Below, piece by piece: positions 44,401-53,097 of a stretch of 64,000 nt of DNA. Made by a program: the position numbers and the translations under genes. Source of the DNA: Porticoccus sp002341315 (GTDB lineage: Bacteria > Pseudomonadota > Gammaproteobacteria > Pseudomonadales > Porticoccaceae); assembly GCF_047634355.1 (NCBI RefSeq), contig NZ_JBLIAL010000004.1; one strand, given 5' to 3'. Positions within the stretch are counted from its first letter, which is position 1; each line of letters opens with the position of its first letter. Below the pieces are notes generated by a model. That model was not told the origin of the DNA, ran no database searches, and was given only the letters and a program-made list of their open reading frames with translations.

Positions 44401-44937
44401 GCGGTGCTGGCTGACCAGGCCCAGGCCACACTTGCAGGTATTCGTTCAGACGCTGAGCGTTATATTCATGTGAAATTAGCCGGCAAGATATTGCGTAACC
44501 AGATCGAACGTTATCGTCAGGAAAATCAGGGACCACTGGTCAAGCGCGCCAGCGAACATTTCTCTGCACTGACACTTGGGTCGTTCAATGGCCTCATGAC
44601 CGATTTCAATGAAAGGGATGAACCCATCCTCGCTGGCATTCGTCCAGAGGGAGAGCGTGTGACTGTGGAAGGCATGAGCTCAGGGACGCGGGACCAGCTC
44701 TACCTGGCGTTGCGTCTCGCGTCTTTGGAAAAATACATGGAATCGTCCGAACCGATGCCTTTCATTGTGGATGACATACTTGTGGACTTTGATGATGCTC
44801 GTTCACAAGCTGCATTGCATGCACTCGCTGAATTATCTGAGAGGACACAAGTCATTCTGTTTACTCATCATTCTCGGGTTGTTGAGCAGGCAAGGACATT
44901 GCGAAACTCGACCCAAATCCAAGTGCATGAGCTTTAA
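41443..44937 (+). CDS. SbcC/YhaN-like AAA ATPase with long coiled coils
   Basis: A 1164-residue SMC/Rad50-family ATPase. Walker A YGPNEAGKSSALRGL is near residue 31. The middle, about residues 190-1000, is charged coiled coil with heptad patterns. The C-terminal half-ATPase contains the signature EGMSSGTRDQLYLALRLA and Walker B FIVDDILVDFDDARSQ, then ILFTHHSRVV. The NEAGKSS P-loop and overall length are closer to YhaN than to E. coli SbcC. No zinc-hook CxxC is obvious in the coiled coil. With the coupled nuclease it should process DNA ends or foreign replicative DNA. Confidence 0.9.
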   Translation: MKIRTLNLAAFGPFTERELAFNEVGLHLVYGPNEAGKSSALRGLKALLYGIDERTLDNFIHANDKLRIYGQLQNNDDRELAFGRRKGRKNTLLSPDGEALDEQALAPFLQGVTPELFESLFGIDHQALVQGGNEILEQKGEVGQALFSASLGSHALHAVLGDLDDSAKNLFLPAGSKPLINSAIRTHSDLRAEIRKCSLSSREWDEHRRALARAEEELKRIQTELADNRTEINRLQRIKRVLPKLSKRRELFQELESLGDVVILHDDFSGRRRKAVNALETAQAIVDKATPRLEGLQQQLAALSTNDALLEQAENIEDLHARLGGHRKAQQDRPHLEAETKQLLADAESILKENRPDFEFKDIEQLRPVVVKRQPIANLGNKEVVLNARAEQAETSLRETEKRLQAARKERDEIAESGSTDALHRAITAARKQGALDASIQSTQSQLAGQQAECVADLSRLTLWQGELDEMARLALPNRESIHQFEESYADLSKRIQRLEEKKDELIDALQDTSQRLDEIERVGEVPTEVALKQARSERDTVWQLLRRQWIGSEDVSVEASEYQSEGTLPDAFENRLASADEVSDRLRREADRVHALASLQAKQEGGQQQAQKLAEQLEATSAEKAQLDSDWQELWAPCEIDPRTPREMRAWLDAFEKLRDQVVQLNLLRQKETELEQNRSTHLQRLNAQLIQLESAASSSKELEIVLLECEALAGQFDEAKRKRDSLSKEVKDRESDVESLNEEHRLAAQALEAWQAQWAAQMQSIGLRSETSPSEVDDFFENLRALFSKLGEVEKLRIRIGAIDDDAAAFRAQVEAIVVTIAPEMGELPADDAVVRLNALLSENRSRQTKRQQIEEQIEQATQEIQDSNASIQTMTDRLDVLCVEAECDGHSQLEAAERQSADYLRIKGAIDSIEQEILDTGEGSTIAELEAQAEGIDPDSLPGRITELNNKIEDELEPKRTALAEAKGREEKELELMDGSDQAAVLADQAQATLAGIRSDAERYIHVKLAGKILRNQIERYRQENQGPLVKRASEHFSALTLGSFNGLMTDFNERDEPILAGIRPEGERVTVEGMSSGTRDQLYLALRLASLEKYMESSEPMPFIVDDILVDFDDARSQAALHALAELSERTQVILFTHHSRVVEQARTLRNSTQIQVHEL

Positions 44938-44953
44938 TAAAACGAGATAGTCA

Positions 44954-46363
44954 GTGACTAAAGATTGGATCAGCTATCTTACAGCAGCGTTTCGACTCGT
45001 CGACCTCCATGACAGCGCGCGGAGTTTCGGATCTGCGCCCACTTCCCTTAAGGAAGAGCGGACAGGTCGGAGTGATGGGGTATGACTCCATCTGGCTTGC
45101 CATTTACTTTCCTACCTTGATGAATGTGACCTGGAAACAAATGAAGGCTGGAATCCTATTGGTCCATTTGTCAAAGACATGTGTGGGCGACATGGAAGCC
45201 TGAATGACGACGATGTCCAACTGGTCATTAGCTATCTGTCCACGCCGACTGAGGTCTATTTCATAAAAGACGAGCTGACCAAGGATCAACTGCGCGTAGC
45301 CAGTACAAAAGACACAGCTCTGATTGAACGTCGATCGATTCGAGGGCAGACGGATTTGTGTCGTTTGACCCAGCGCGGCCGCTTGGCTATCACCCTGGCA
45401 AAGGCTTCTCATAATTGGCTCTACACTCATCATGATGCTGACAAGCTCATGACGGCGCTATTGTATGGAGAATTCCACGATATTCCAAAGCAATGTGCTT
45501 CTCTTGGACAGTCGATTCGAGCGTTCGCGCATGAAATCACCCGGACTATGGAGCAACCCGGACAGAATGAGGTCATTGCACATTTTCTTGATCGCGGCAA
45601 TCAGTATCTTGATTCCATCCGGAAGGTTCAGACCGCTGTACAGAATGCCCGTGAACAACTGGGGACCGCGGATGTGCGAGAGCGCTTTAACCAATGGTTC
45701 GAACAGAATGAAGGGGTGGGACTTGATCTCGGGATGATACGCCGTACGCTGGATGAGCTTATGCAGACGGTTGAACGCTTGAGCCGTCGTTTCTCCGCAT
45801 TTCTTCATCAGGTCACTGATACACAACGTGAAGTGGTTGGTGCCATTCCGTTCGAGAAGGCAGCGCTGGCGTTCGTGTTTCAGCCGCCTTCGCTTGCAGT
45901 AATGGATATGTTGACCGGTAATCTCGGGGCGTGGCTGCTAGAAATGTGTTTCGGTGCCCCGGAGGACATGCAGGGCATTCTCCGAGCGGAAATTGATCGG
46001 CATCAGGCCAGTCAGCCGAAGGTTTTTGGGGAAGACGCTGGTGCTACGCGCGAACGCACTGTCATGGAGCTGTTTGTTCATGAACACCGTGATGCAATGT
46101 TTTCTGCCTTGAAAGCAGGCCCAGTTCGGCTCGGTACAGCACTCACAATGGGCTGGGCAAAGATCGGTGACCAGTGTCATTTGACCGAACTCGTTGGCGT
46201 CTATAGCGCCCCTTCATGGCTGGGCCATGGTACAGACTCCATCCAGCTTACACTCAAACCAGGCAGCCTTGACGCTCGTGTTGACGGGCGTACTTGGCTG
46301 GCTGGAGACGATATCGAAATGCAGTTGATTCAAGAACAGGGTGGGAACAATGAACCTGAATGA
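44954..46363 (+). pseudogene. jetA: JetA/MukF-like subunit of a Wadjet system, 5' end disrupted
   Basis: The intact part, from the ATG at 45179 to 46363, encodes 394 residues (helical, with SRRFSAFLHQVTDTQREV near the middle). In the same frame, coding-like sequence extends 75 codons upstream to a GTG at 44954 (MTKDWISYLTAAFRLVDLHD), interrupted by a TGA at 45083-45085. In the +1 frame the interrupted stretch reads GYDSIWLA, while frame 0 resumes with HLLSYLDECD. This is what paired one-base indels around GGGG at 45077 and GCC at 45099 would give. The ATG at 45179 has no Shine-Dalgarno. It may be a sequencing error, a decayed gene or recoding. Position before MukE-, MukB- and JetD-like genes supports the jetA call. 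Confidence 0.6.
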
Positions 46364-47147
46364 TATGGGACAGCTACACGCCTTTCTCATGCGGTACCGC
46401 TGTATTGAATCACGCCCGCGTAGCCGGAAGTTGCGGCGCAACGAAAGTGAATTGGCGGGCATCTTAATCGAGGCTGGCGCTGAAGGCCTTGAGAAGATGA
46501 ATCATTTTCTCGCGGGCCAAGGATTGGATCTGATCGAGTTTACGGATACGGACATGCCGGGTATCACCACGGGTGGCAGGGTGTGGGTACTTGCACGCAG
46601 TCCGGAAGCCACGCCTCCAGCATTCTTTTCGATTGACCAAGTGATGACGCGCATGAAGTTGCGGGATGATACCCGGGAGATAGCGGCAGTCTGGTATCTG
46701 CATATCTGGCTTATCCATCTGGCGCTTCTGTACACCCACAAGGGGCGGGCGGTGTCGGCGGTCTCTGGGTATCTGGATAGTGCCTTTGAAGAGGAGACCT
46801 TAATCCAGGGAGTACGGGATCACATTGAACGGGTTCGAAGCATTGGCCTTGATGCTGGGGCAGAAAAACGTGTCTATGAGATCCTAACAGATGAAAGGGG
46901 CACGGATATTGCCAAACGGGTCCGGGCATTTCTAGGACTGATGGTGGACTCTGGATTGCTTGGGTGTGCCGACAGCGGTGTTTACGAACAAACCTTACTA
47001 GGTGCTGTGGAGATCAGTCAAAGCTTTAGTCGGACCCTGCAGCACATCCTTCCGGACGAAGATGCACTGTCCAATATTGTCAATCTCTCCGCACCGGTAG
47101 CTGAGAAGGGCGAAGAGGAAGAAGCCTGGCCGGAGGAAACGGAGTAA
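46350..47147 (+). CDS. jetB: JetB/MukE-like subunit of a Wadjet system
   Basis: A 265-residue protein of winged-helix character (LILIEAGAEGLEKMNHFL; RVRAFLGLMVDSGLLGC) that by position and size is the MukE-like subunit, which bridges the kleisin and SMC subunits. The ATG at 46350 (MNLNDMGQLH) overlaps the end of the jetA frame by 14 bp; GTG at 46341 is an alternative. GGTGGG lies a few bases upstream. The acidic C-terminus (EEEEAWPEE) contains the Shine-Dalgarno of the next gene. Sequence-level family membership is not certain by eye. Confidence 0.72.
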   Translation: MNLNDMGQLHAFLMRYRCIESRPRSRKLRRNESELAGILIEAGAEGLEKMNHFLAGQGLDLIEFTDTDMPGITTGGRVWVLARSPEATPPAFFSIDQVMTRMKLRDDTREIAAVWYLHIWLIHLALLYTHKGRAVSAVSGYLDSAFEEETLIQGVRDHIERVRSIGLDAGAEKRVYEILTDERGTDIAKRVRAFLGLMVDSGLLGCADSGVYEQTLLGAVEISQSFSRTLQHILPDEDALSNIVNLSAPVAEKGEEEEAWPEETE

Positions 47148-47149
47148 CC

Positions 47150-50100
47150 ATGTCAACGATCAATCGCATAGAAATCGCCAATTTCCTTAACCTCAATGGT
47201 GAGGGAGAGTCGGAGGCATGGGATCCGCGTTATCGCGTTGTCACCTTCAACTTCCATGGTCAGTCCACGGCATTGAACATGACAAACGGCGTAGGCAAGA
47301 CTAGCAATGTTGAGGCGTGGCTTGCTCTTCTCACTCGAGATCCGCAGCTGATTTCTCGAACCCGCGAAAAGATGGCGCCGGAGCGTGACGGTTACTACTC
47401 GCACATTCGTATTGAATTCGTCGTCCCCGAGCGGGGTACGGCAGCACAAGATGATTTTTTCGTCCAGCAGGGATCGCCGGTAGCCGGCAAGGAAACCTGG
47501 GTGTTTGGTATGTATGGCTATCGGTCGGCAGGGAGCATCAACTTCTACTACTACCGCGGCAGTTTGGAACAAGTGCCGGTGGCCGATACAACTGGCGGGG
47601 CTGTAACTTTGTTGCCTAACAAAGAATTTCGCGCAGTGCTAAAGGCCGCAGAGCGCAATAGGCATAATCCTGTCCGAGAGGACTGGATTGCCGAGTTGAG
47701 CTTACATGTTTCCCCCATCAGCATGCGACGCCAAGCGGAATATCAAAAGCGAGGAGGCGGCGACAAGAGTGCAGAGCTGTTTGCTCTTAAGAGTCGCAAA
47801 GGTGAGAATTATGACGTTACTTTCTTCTATGAAGTCATCGCCCCAGAATTGCTGTCCGGGCTCATGGATCGAGAAGGAGAAGAAGGCGAACACGAGTTCG
47901 AGGATACCATCCTCAACGCTGTGATGGATGTGATTCGCACACGCCACAACACCCTTCGAAAGAAGATCGAGTTGGAAAAGGTGGAAGAGGTGCTAGGTGT
48001 TCTGGACGAAAACGCACAGAAAGCGGCGGAGGCTGAACAGGCGCAGAAACAATATGAGCAGCAACGAACGCGCATGGCTCAAGACGTTGCGCTGCTTCGG
48101 AATTTGATTCAGGAACAGCCGCTGCCGGGGATTCCTGAGTCACCAACCGGGAAGGATTTTATCGATAGGCTAAAGGCCAGCATTATTATTGAACCGGGAG
48201 ATCGGGACTATCGGGTTCTTGATGTCGGCATTGCTAGTTTGACAGGGGAATCAGTCGGAGCTCTTAATCAGCGTGCTCGTCGGGTCCAGTCAGAAGGGCG
48301 TAAAATTCCGCAAGTTATTGTAATACCTTGTGATAGTTCATCTGGAGAGCGCTCGGGCTCAAAACCTAGTTCCTACACTCCAGCGGCGGCGCGTGAACTG
48401 GTTGAATCGAGTAGTAAGTGGGCTAATGGTCTCACTCGACAGATGGCGATGGAGCTGCTCGATGATCTTGAGACGTGGTTCTTGGGTCAGGCAGCGCATC
48501 GTAATCGGTATCGCACTGAGCGAAATGAGCTTGAATACGATATCGAGCAGTTGGGACGGGATTTGAAGACCCAGCAGGAACGCAGCAATACGGTCGCACA
48601 CGAACTCGATGGCCTGCGCGATCAACAAACGCGTATGAAAGACGATGAGGCTGCGTACAGAGATGTACAGGCCAGCGGAGAATTCACTGAAGACGAATGG
48701 AGTGACCCGGGTCGTACAGCAGAACAGGTAGTGGTTGAGTATCAAGAGGCTGATCAGGCTCGGATGGAATTTCTTGCCGAGAAGGCGAGTATCGATGCAC
48801 GGAAGCCACAATGGGATGACTTTATCCGTCGATTCCCAGAGTCGGCCGATCCGGAAATAGTTCACCAGCAACACGAGGAAGCGAAGCAAAGTGCCGTTCA
48901 GCGCCTAGATGAGGTCAGCCGGCAGAAGGATCAGGCAGAAGACGAAGGACGAACTCTACATGAGAAGGCATTAGAAGGAGAGTCAGCGGTCTCCCGATAC
49001 CGGAGCCTGGTGGAACAATTCGCTCGACTGGACACAGGTCTCGGGATCTATGCCAGGGTGTTCGGCGATGAATCACCCATCCGGCTGGATAACAAGGTGG
49101 TTCAGGAAAAGGTGCATACGGAAGCTGATATTAACGCAACGTGCGAGAAGATCGTGGTGTTCGAATCAATGATGGACGATCTGACGCGGTTTTGCAGCGA
49201 AACGGGGGCCTCCTCTCCAACCGATTGGTTGTCAGCGTGTGAGGAAGAGCGAGCCAAGCTACAGGCGCGTAAGCCAGTAGTAGCGCGGGAAAAGTCCGAA
49301 CTAACACGTCAACGTCAGGACCTCGAGGAGGAACAGGTTGCGGCCAGCCCTTCCGCCAGACAGGCGCTGGACTATCTTGAAGCAGAAAACGTCCATTTTA
49401 CTCCGCTACATCGTTCAATCGAAGCGATGAGCTTGGATGATGATCGGCGGCGTGAAGTGCTTTCCTGTTTCTCTGCAGTCCTATTTGCACCGGTGGCGGC
49501 AACGGATGAAGCAGCTCTCGCAGCAGCAGCATGTCTTGCTCAATACGATCTCCAGATCCCTGTATTTATGGCCGCTGGCTTGGAGTCCTTCGCACGGGAC
49601 GGGGATTTGAAGGCCGATAAGGACCAGGAGTTTTACTACGGGCTGATTGCCGGTGTCACCACCCGGGCTGTCGCGTGCCTACTAGATCCAGGCCTCGTGG
49701 AACGCGAGAAGGAACGTCTGGATAGTCTCATTGGCAATTTGGTTCAAGAGGCAGGTGAGATCGAGCGCAGGTTAAAGGAAACGGCCGAAGGCGCACCCTT
49801 GATTGTACTGGCCCGTAAGGCGCAACTCGCAGTCGAGGCCAGTGCTGAATCAGAGCTAACGCAACAGCGCGAGCATCTGAAGATTCTCGAAGATCGTCTA
49901 CCTATCTTGAAACAGCGCGCATCGGACGAATCACTGAATGCCATTCGGGCAGCTCAGGAGTTTGACCGGCTCGGTGGTCAAAGGAAACGTGATGAGGTAA
50001 CCCAGAACCTAGAGGAACAAGAACGACTGCTGGATGACCTCAGGCGCGCAGTGGAAAAGAATCGAATTCATCGCGAAACATTGGTTCAGAACGTGACTGG

Positions 50101-51739
50101 GGCACGGCGGCGTTTGGAGGAAGCGTACCCTGCTGATCTTATGGTGTTACTGGAACAGGCGAAGCAGTTCTCGATTCAAGGAGGTGTCGAGTTCCTCAAG
50201 TCCGCACCACGCCGCGAGCAGGAACTGGAAGAAGAGTTGAGGCGGGCGAATGCCCGCAAGGAGTACCGTCTGAGCCTAGTTCGGGCGGCAGCATATCTGA
50301 CCGCAATGCAACGGGCACGAGAGGGAGAGGACATCAACGGGCTGATCGCCAAAAAGAAAGGTGAACTCAAGCAGGTGAAGACAGAGGTTGAACGTGTGTC
50401 CGAGAAGCGGAACGAATTAATTTCGCGCCGCAAGCCCTTGGACGACGCAATGAAGGCTGTCGATCAGGTGGCTCAGTTGGCTCAGCAGCATTTTCAACCA
50501 GCGTCGAGGGTGGCTCTCGATCTGTCGGGGAGGAATATTGATCGCGAGCAATTGGAATCCAATGAGATTTTCCAACAAGCCGAAGTGCTACGCGTGGCTG
50601 TCGAGAGAAGGGATGACCTGGCGGAGGTGGTTCGAGAGGCGGAGGCACTCCAGGATTTACTAAGTCAGATGGAGATTGAAAGGGACCTACAAGAGTTGCG
50701 TAGCCTGAAAAATCAGAGTGACAGTCACAGGAATGCATTTCTTGAGTCAGTGCAGCAAGCGAGCAAGCATGAAGGGTTAAGTGACGTCGAACGAGAGAGA
50801 CTGCAGACGGTTCTATATCTTAGCGGTACGCAACTAGTTATTGCTATGGCACGGGATATCCGTGAGATCTATGAGCGAGAGCGATCTCTATATGAGCAGG
50901 CCGCGGAGGCAGAAAGCGTGAGCCGCTCACTAGTGACAAAGCGGATCGGTTACTTTATTGAATCGGCACAGGACAATCTGGATTTATTTAAACGTGTGGC
51001 CAGGGCAAAGCACGGCGATGAGCCGGCACATTTCCAAGTATCAGCGGATATGATCTCGCGTGAGGAATCGGAAGCATTGATAGAAAATATAATCGCCACG
51101 CTGGATGAAGAGGAGGCGGCACGCAAGAAGCGACAAAAACGAGGGATGGAAAATAGCGAGAGTGATGATCAGTATCGAGGGCGGCTGCGTGATCTCATCC
51201 GACAAAATACCTATCGCCGTATTTTTAGATCGCCTTCGGTTAAGTATGTGAGTCCTCATATTCGAAATGACGAACGTCCACGACCCTTAACTCAGAGCCT
51301 CAGTAGCGGGCAGCGCACGGCCATGACCTTGCAATGGATTATCCGGCTGGCGGAGTTTGCTATATCTAGAGAACTACAAGGATCTATCTCACGAGTTTCC
51401 GCACGCCGGCGCGCCAGAGAGCGTGCCCAGAGCATTCTCTTTATTGATGGGCTGTTCTCTGACCTATCTGATGAGCAGCTTATCCGGGAAGCCATGAGCG
51501 GCATTCGTAATACCCGAGGGCGCTTCCAGTTGATCGGTTTGATACACAACACGAAATACACGAATGACTTCGATGTGTTTCCCGTACTGCTCTTGGGGAA
51601 GGTATTCACTGGTCGCAATGGTTCCGGAGGGTGGGTCCGTGTCGACGAGCAGAACGAAGTGACCAGTACGTCGTTGGCTGACACGGTGCAGGTGGCGGAG
51701 ATCCGCAAGGAGACACGGCCAGCTGTGATTGATGGATGA
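47150..51739 (+). CDS. jetC: JetC SMC-like ATPase (MukB-like) of a Wadjet system
   Basis: A 1529-residue SMC-type ATPase, the size of MukB/JetC. The N-terminal head has NMTNGVGKTSNVEAWLALL near residue 44. Very long coiled-coil arms follow, with a central non-coiled region near 740-860 that could be the hinge. The C-terminal head has the ABC signature QSLSSGQRTAMTLQWI near 1383 and Walker B SILFIDGLFSDLSDEQ near 1430, then QLIGLIHNTKYT. Wadjet condensins extrude DNA loops and lead to cleavage of small circular plasmids. It starts 2 bp after jetB, and its stop overlaps the jetD start (ATGA). Confidence 0.88.
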   Translation: MSTINRIEIANFLNLNGEGESEAWDPRYRVVTFNFHGQSTALNMTNGVGKTSNVEAWLALLTRDPQLISRTREKMAPERDGYYSHIRIEFVVPERGTAAQDDFFVQQGSPVAGKETWVFGMYGYRSAGSINFYYYRGSLEQVPVADTTGGAVTLLPNKEFRAVLKAAERNRHNPVREDWIAELSLHVSPISMRRQAEYQKRGGGDKSAELFALKSRKGENYDVTFFYEVIAPELLSGLMDREGEEGEHEFEDTILNAVMDVIRTRHNTLRKKIELEKVEEVLGVLDENAQKAAEAEQAQKQYEQQRTRMAQDVALLRNLIQEQPLPGIPESPTGKDFIDRLKASIIIEPGDRDYRVLDVGIASLTGESVGALNQRARRVQSEGRKIPQVIVIPCDSSSGERSGSKPSSYTPAAARELVESSSKWANGLTRQMAMELLDDLETWFLGQAAHRNRYRTERNELEYDIEQLGRDLKTQQERSNTVAHELDGLRDQQTRMKDDEAAYRDVQASGEFTEDEWSDPGRTAEQVVVEYQEADQARMEFLAEKASIDARKPQWDDFIRRFPESADPEIVHQQHEEAKQSAVQRLDEVSRQKDQAEDEGRTLHEKALEGESAVSRYRSLVEQFARLDTGLGIYARVFGDESPIRLDNKVVQEKVHTEADINATCEKIVVFESMMDDLTRFCSETGASSPTDWLSACEEERAKLQARKPVVAREKSELTRQRQDLEEEQVAASPSARQALDYLEAENVHFTPLHRSIEAMSLDDDRRREVLSCFSAVLFAPVAATDEAALAAAACLAQYDLQIPVFMAAGLESFARDGDLKADKDQEFYYGLIAGVTTRAVACLLDPGLVEREKERLDSLIGNLVQEAGEIERRLKETAEGAPLIVLARKAQLAVEASAESELTQQREHLKILEDRLPILKQRASDESLNAIRAAQEFDRLGGQRKRDEVTQNLEEQERLLDDLRRAVEKNRIHRETLVQNVTGARRRLEEAYPADLMVLLEQAKQFSIQGGVEFLKSAPRREQELEEELRRANARKEYRLSLVRAAAYLTAMQRAREGEDINGLIAKKKGELKQVKTEVERVSEKRNELISRRKPLDDAMKAVDQVAQLAQQHFQPASRVALDLSGRNIDREQLESNEIFQQAEVLRVAVERRDDLAEVVREAEALQDLLSQMEIERDLQELRSLKNQSDSHRNAFLESVQQASKHEGLSDVERERLQTVLYLSGTQLVIAMARDIREIYERERSLYEQAAEAESVSRSLVTKRIGYFIESAQDNLDLFKRVARAKHGDEPAHFQVSADMISREESEALIENIIATLDEEEAARKKRQKRGMENSESDDQYRGRLRDLIRQNTYRRIFRSPSVKYVSPHIRNDERPRPLTQSLSSGQRTAMTLQWIIRLAEFAISRELQGSISRVSARRRARERAQSILFIDGLFSDLSDEQLIREAMSGIRNTRGRFQLIGLIHNTKYTNDFDVFPVLLLGKVFTGRNGSGGWVRVDEQNEVTSTSLADTVQVAEIRKETRPAVIDG

Positions 51740-52815
51740 GCTACATGCTGTTGCGTGACCGCATTACCAATCATCTCCGCAAGAGAGCCCGGACGAGTTC
51801 GTCATTACGTGGGAATGGATTGGTTGAGCGACTCGTGCGTGATCTCCAATGCGATCGCACGGATGTACTCCGGGTGTTCCGGGAACTGCGCACAGAAGGA
51901 ATCCTTGTATGCGATGATTGGCTACGGGACGAACCCCTCAGCAAGGTAACCATCAATCTTCGGGAGGAATCCAATCCGACTGCAGATATCTGGCATGGTG
52001 TTCTGGAACAGGCCGCCAAAATGCAGGGCGAATTCGCGACATTGGAGCCTTTGGCTGAAGTCATGGAGGGGTTCCATGCATCCGAGATGTCGAGGCTGTT
52101 GAGTGGTCTCATCTCATTGAAGCAAGACCAAGAGCGTCTGCACAATACGCCTAGGTTTGAGGTCAGTGCCCGGTATCTACTCGGCTCATCCAAGTTGCTG
52201 GACTCTTTGCCAACCGCGTCTTTGCGACAGTTCGGCATTGATGTCAGTCGTTTCCCAACCTTCCCCGGGTATGTGATGGTGGCAGGCCCACCCGATCCTT
52301 GCGTAGTAGTATTAGTTGAAAACCCACACTCCTTCGAGTGTGCGATCGAGGCTCCGGGTACGGACAGAGCAGCTTGGGTGTGTACTTATGGTTATGGGCT
52401 AAGTTTAAAATACAGCCAACATGGTGAGCAGCTTGCTGCGATTCTTGAGAGCCGGATACCTCCAAGGACGCTGGTTCGAAAAGGCAGCCCGCCTAGTTGG
52501 GATGTTCTTCTTCGTCATGACCGAGTTCGCTTTTGGGGGGATCTAGACCTTGAGGGCCTTGCGATCTTCGAAAGACTGCGTAGGTACAATCCGAACATAG
52601 CGCTGGGTGGATTATATCAGCCGATGGTCGATCATTTGCGCGAAGTTGGAGGGCATCCCTATTGTAAGGCTGTGGGGAAGGCTGGTCAGGTCCCCAATAC
52701 GTATAATAATGATATAGCGTCATTAGTAGCTCTCTGCCGGGAACAAGCAGTGGATCAAGAGCTTTTGTCGGGAAGCCAGATTTCACACTGGTGGGATACT
52801 GAATATGAGCTTTGA
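51736..52815 (+). CDS. jetD: JetD TOPRIM-like nuclease of a Wadjet system
   Basis: A 359-residue protein. The N-terminal half is winged-helix-like (VERLVRDLQCDRTDVLRVFREL). The C-terminal half is a TOPRIM domain as in JetD/topoisomerase VI A: the catalytic Glu in VVLVENPHSFECAI near 195, and the metal-binding FWGDLDLEGLAIFERLRR near 268. In Wadjet systems JetD cleaves plasmid DNA captured by JetABC. The start is ATG in the jetC stop. It is the last gene of the island; 200 bp without a supported gene follow before the boundary repeat. Confidence 0.88.
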   Translation: MSYMLLRDRITNHLRKRARTSSSLRGNGLVERLVRDLQCDRTDVLRVFRELRTEGILVCDDWLRDEPLSKVTINLREESNPTADIWHGVLEQAAKMQGEFATLEPLAEVMEGFHASEMSRLLSGLISLKQDQERLHNTPRFEVSARYLLGSSKLLDSLPTASLRQFGIDVSRFPTFPGYVMVAGPPDPCVVVLVENPHSFECAIEAPGTDRAAWVCTYGYGLSLKYSQHGEQLAAILESRIPPRTLVRKGSPPSWDVLLRHDRVRFWGDLDLEGLAIFERLRRYNPNIALGGLYQPMVDHLREVGGHPYCKAVGKAGQVPNTYNNDIASLVALCREQAVDQELLSGSQISHWWDTEYEL

Positions 52816-52950
52816 TCAAGACGCTTCTTCAAATGTGTGCATTGAAGATTGGCTAATCAGATGAACTGCCCAAAACTGTAGATATCAATACCCGTGTGGC
52901 TGACAAGCATTTTAAATCTGGGTAGGTAATTGATATGGATAACTTCATTC

Positions 52951-52960
52951 TGCGTTCCAC
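52951..52960. repeat. Terminal TGCGTTCCAC element, right copy
   Basis: The same decamer as 25033-25042 at the other island end, 51 bp inside the right boundary repeat. The stretch 52816-53010 otherwise holds nothing I can name. Confidence 0.35.
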
Positions 52961-53011
52961 AGAAGGGACAATTTGAGACGATGAGAGACAAGAGTGTTGG
53001 ATGTCATAAAC

Positions 53012-53045
53012 AAAAAAACCATTTAAGAATCAGCATCCTAAATGG
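53012..53045 (-). terminator. Terminator of tRNA-Leu
   Basis: On the minus strand, a CCATTT...AAATGG hairpin with an internal mismatch is followed by TTTTTTT, 30 bp beyond the tRNA CCA end. Confidence 0.6.
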
Positions 53046-53097
53046 TCTCTCGTGGTCTTTCGACGTTTTTCAAAATGGTGCCCAGGAGAGGACTTGA
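53012..53097. repeat. Island right boundary repeat (attR-like, within tRNA-Leu)
   Basis: Partner of 24882-24967 with five mismatches in 86 bp. It includes the 3' end of the functional tRNA-Leu gene and its terminator hairpin, which here is imperfect (two mismatched pairs) and is followed on the minus strand by seven Ts. The 22-bp tRNA core is identical in both copies. Confidence 0.9.

Larger units (their letters stand above)
24968..53097. mobile_element. 28-kb tRNA-Leu-integrated defence island without a visible integrase
   Basis: Direct repeats at 24882-24967 and 53012-53097 bracket the segment, and the intact tRNA-Leu is at the right end. Everything inside is defence-related (hipBA, helicase/SIR2/HerA/Mod/Res, SbcCD-like, JetABCD), whereas genes on both sides are backbone. 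No tyrosine or serine recombinase, transposase or phage structural gene is present, so the island appears non-autonomous or has lost its integrase. TGCGTTCCAC elements occur near both ends. Confidence 0.85.

Noticed and set aside
45179..46363. Accepting ATG 45179 as the natural start of jetA
   Set aside because: It lacks a Shine-Dalgarno, and coding-like sequence continues 75 codons upstream in the same frame.
24968..53097. Prophage
   Set aside because: No capsid, terminase, tail, portal, lysis or integrase genes are visible in the 28 kb.
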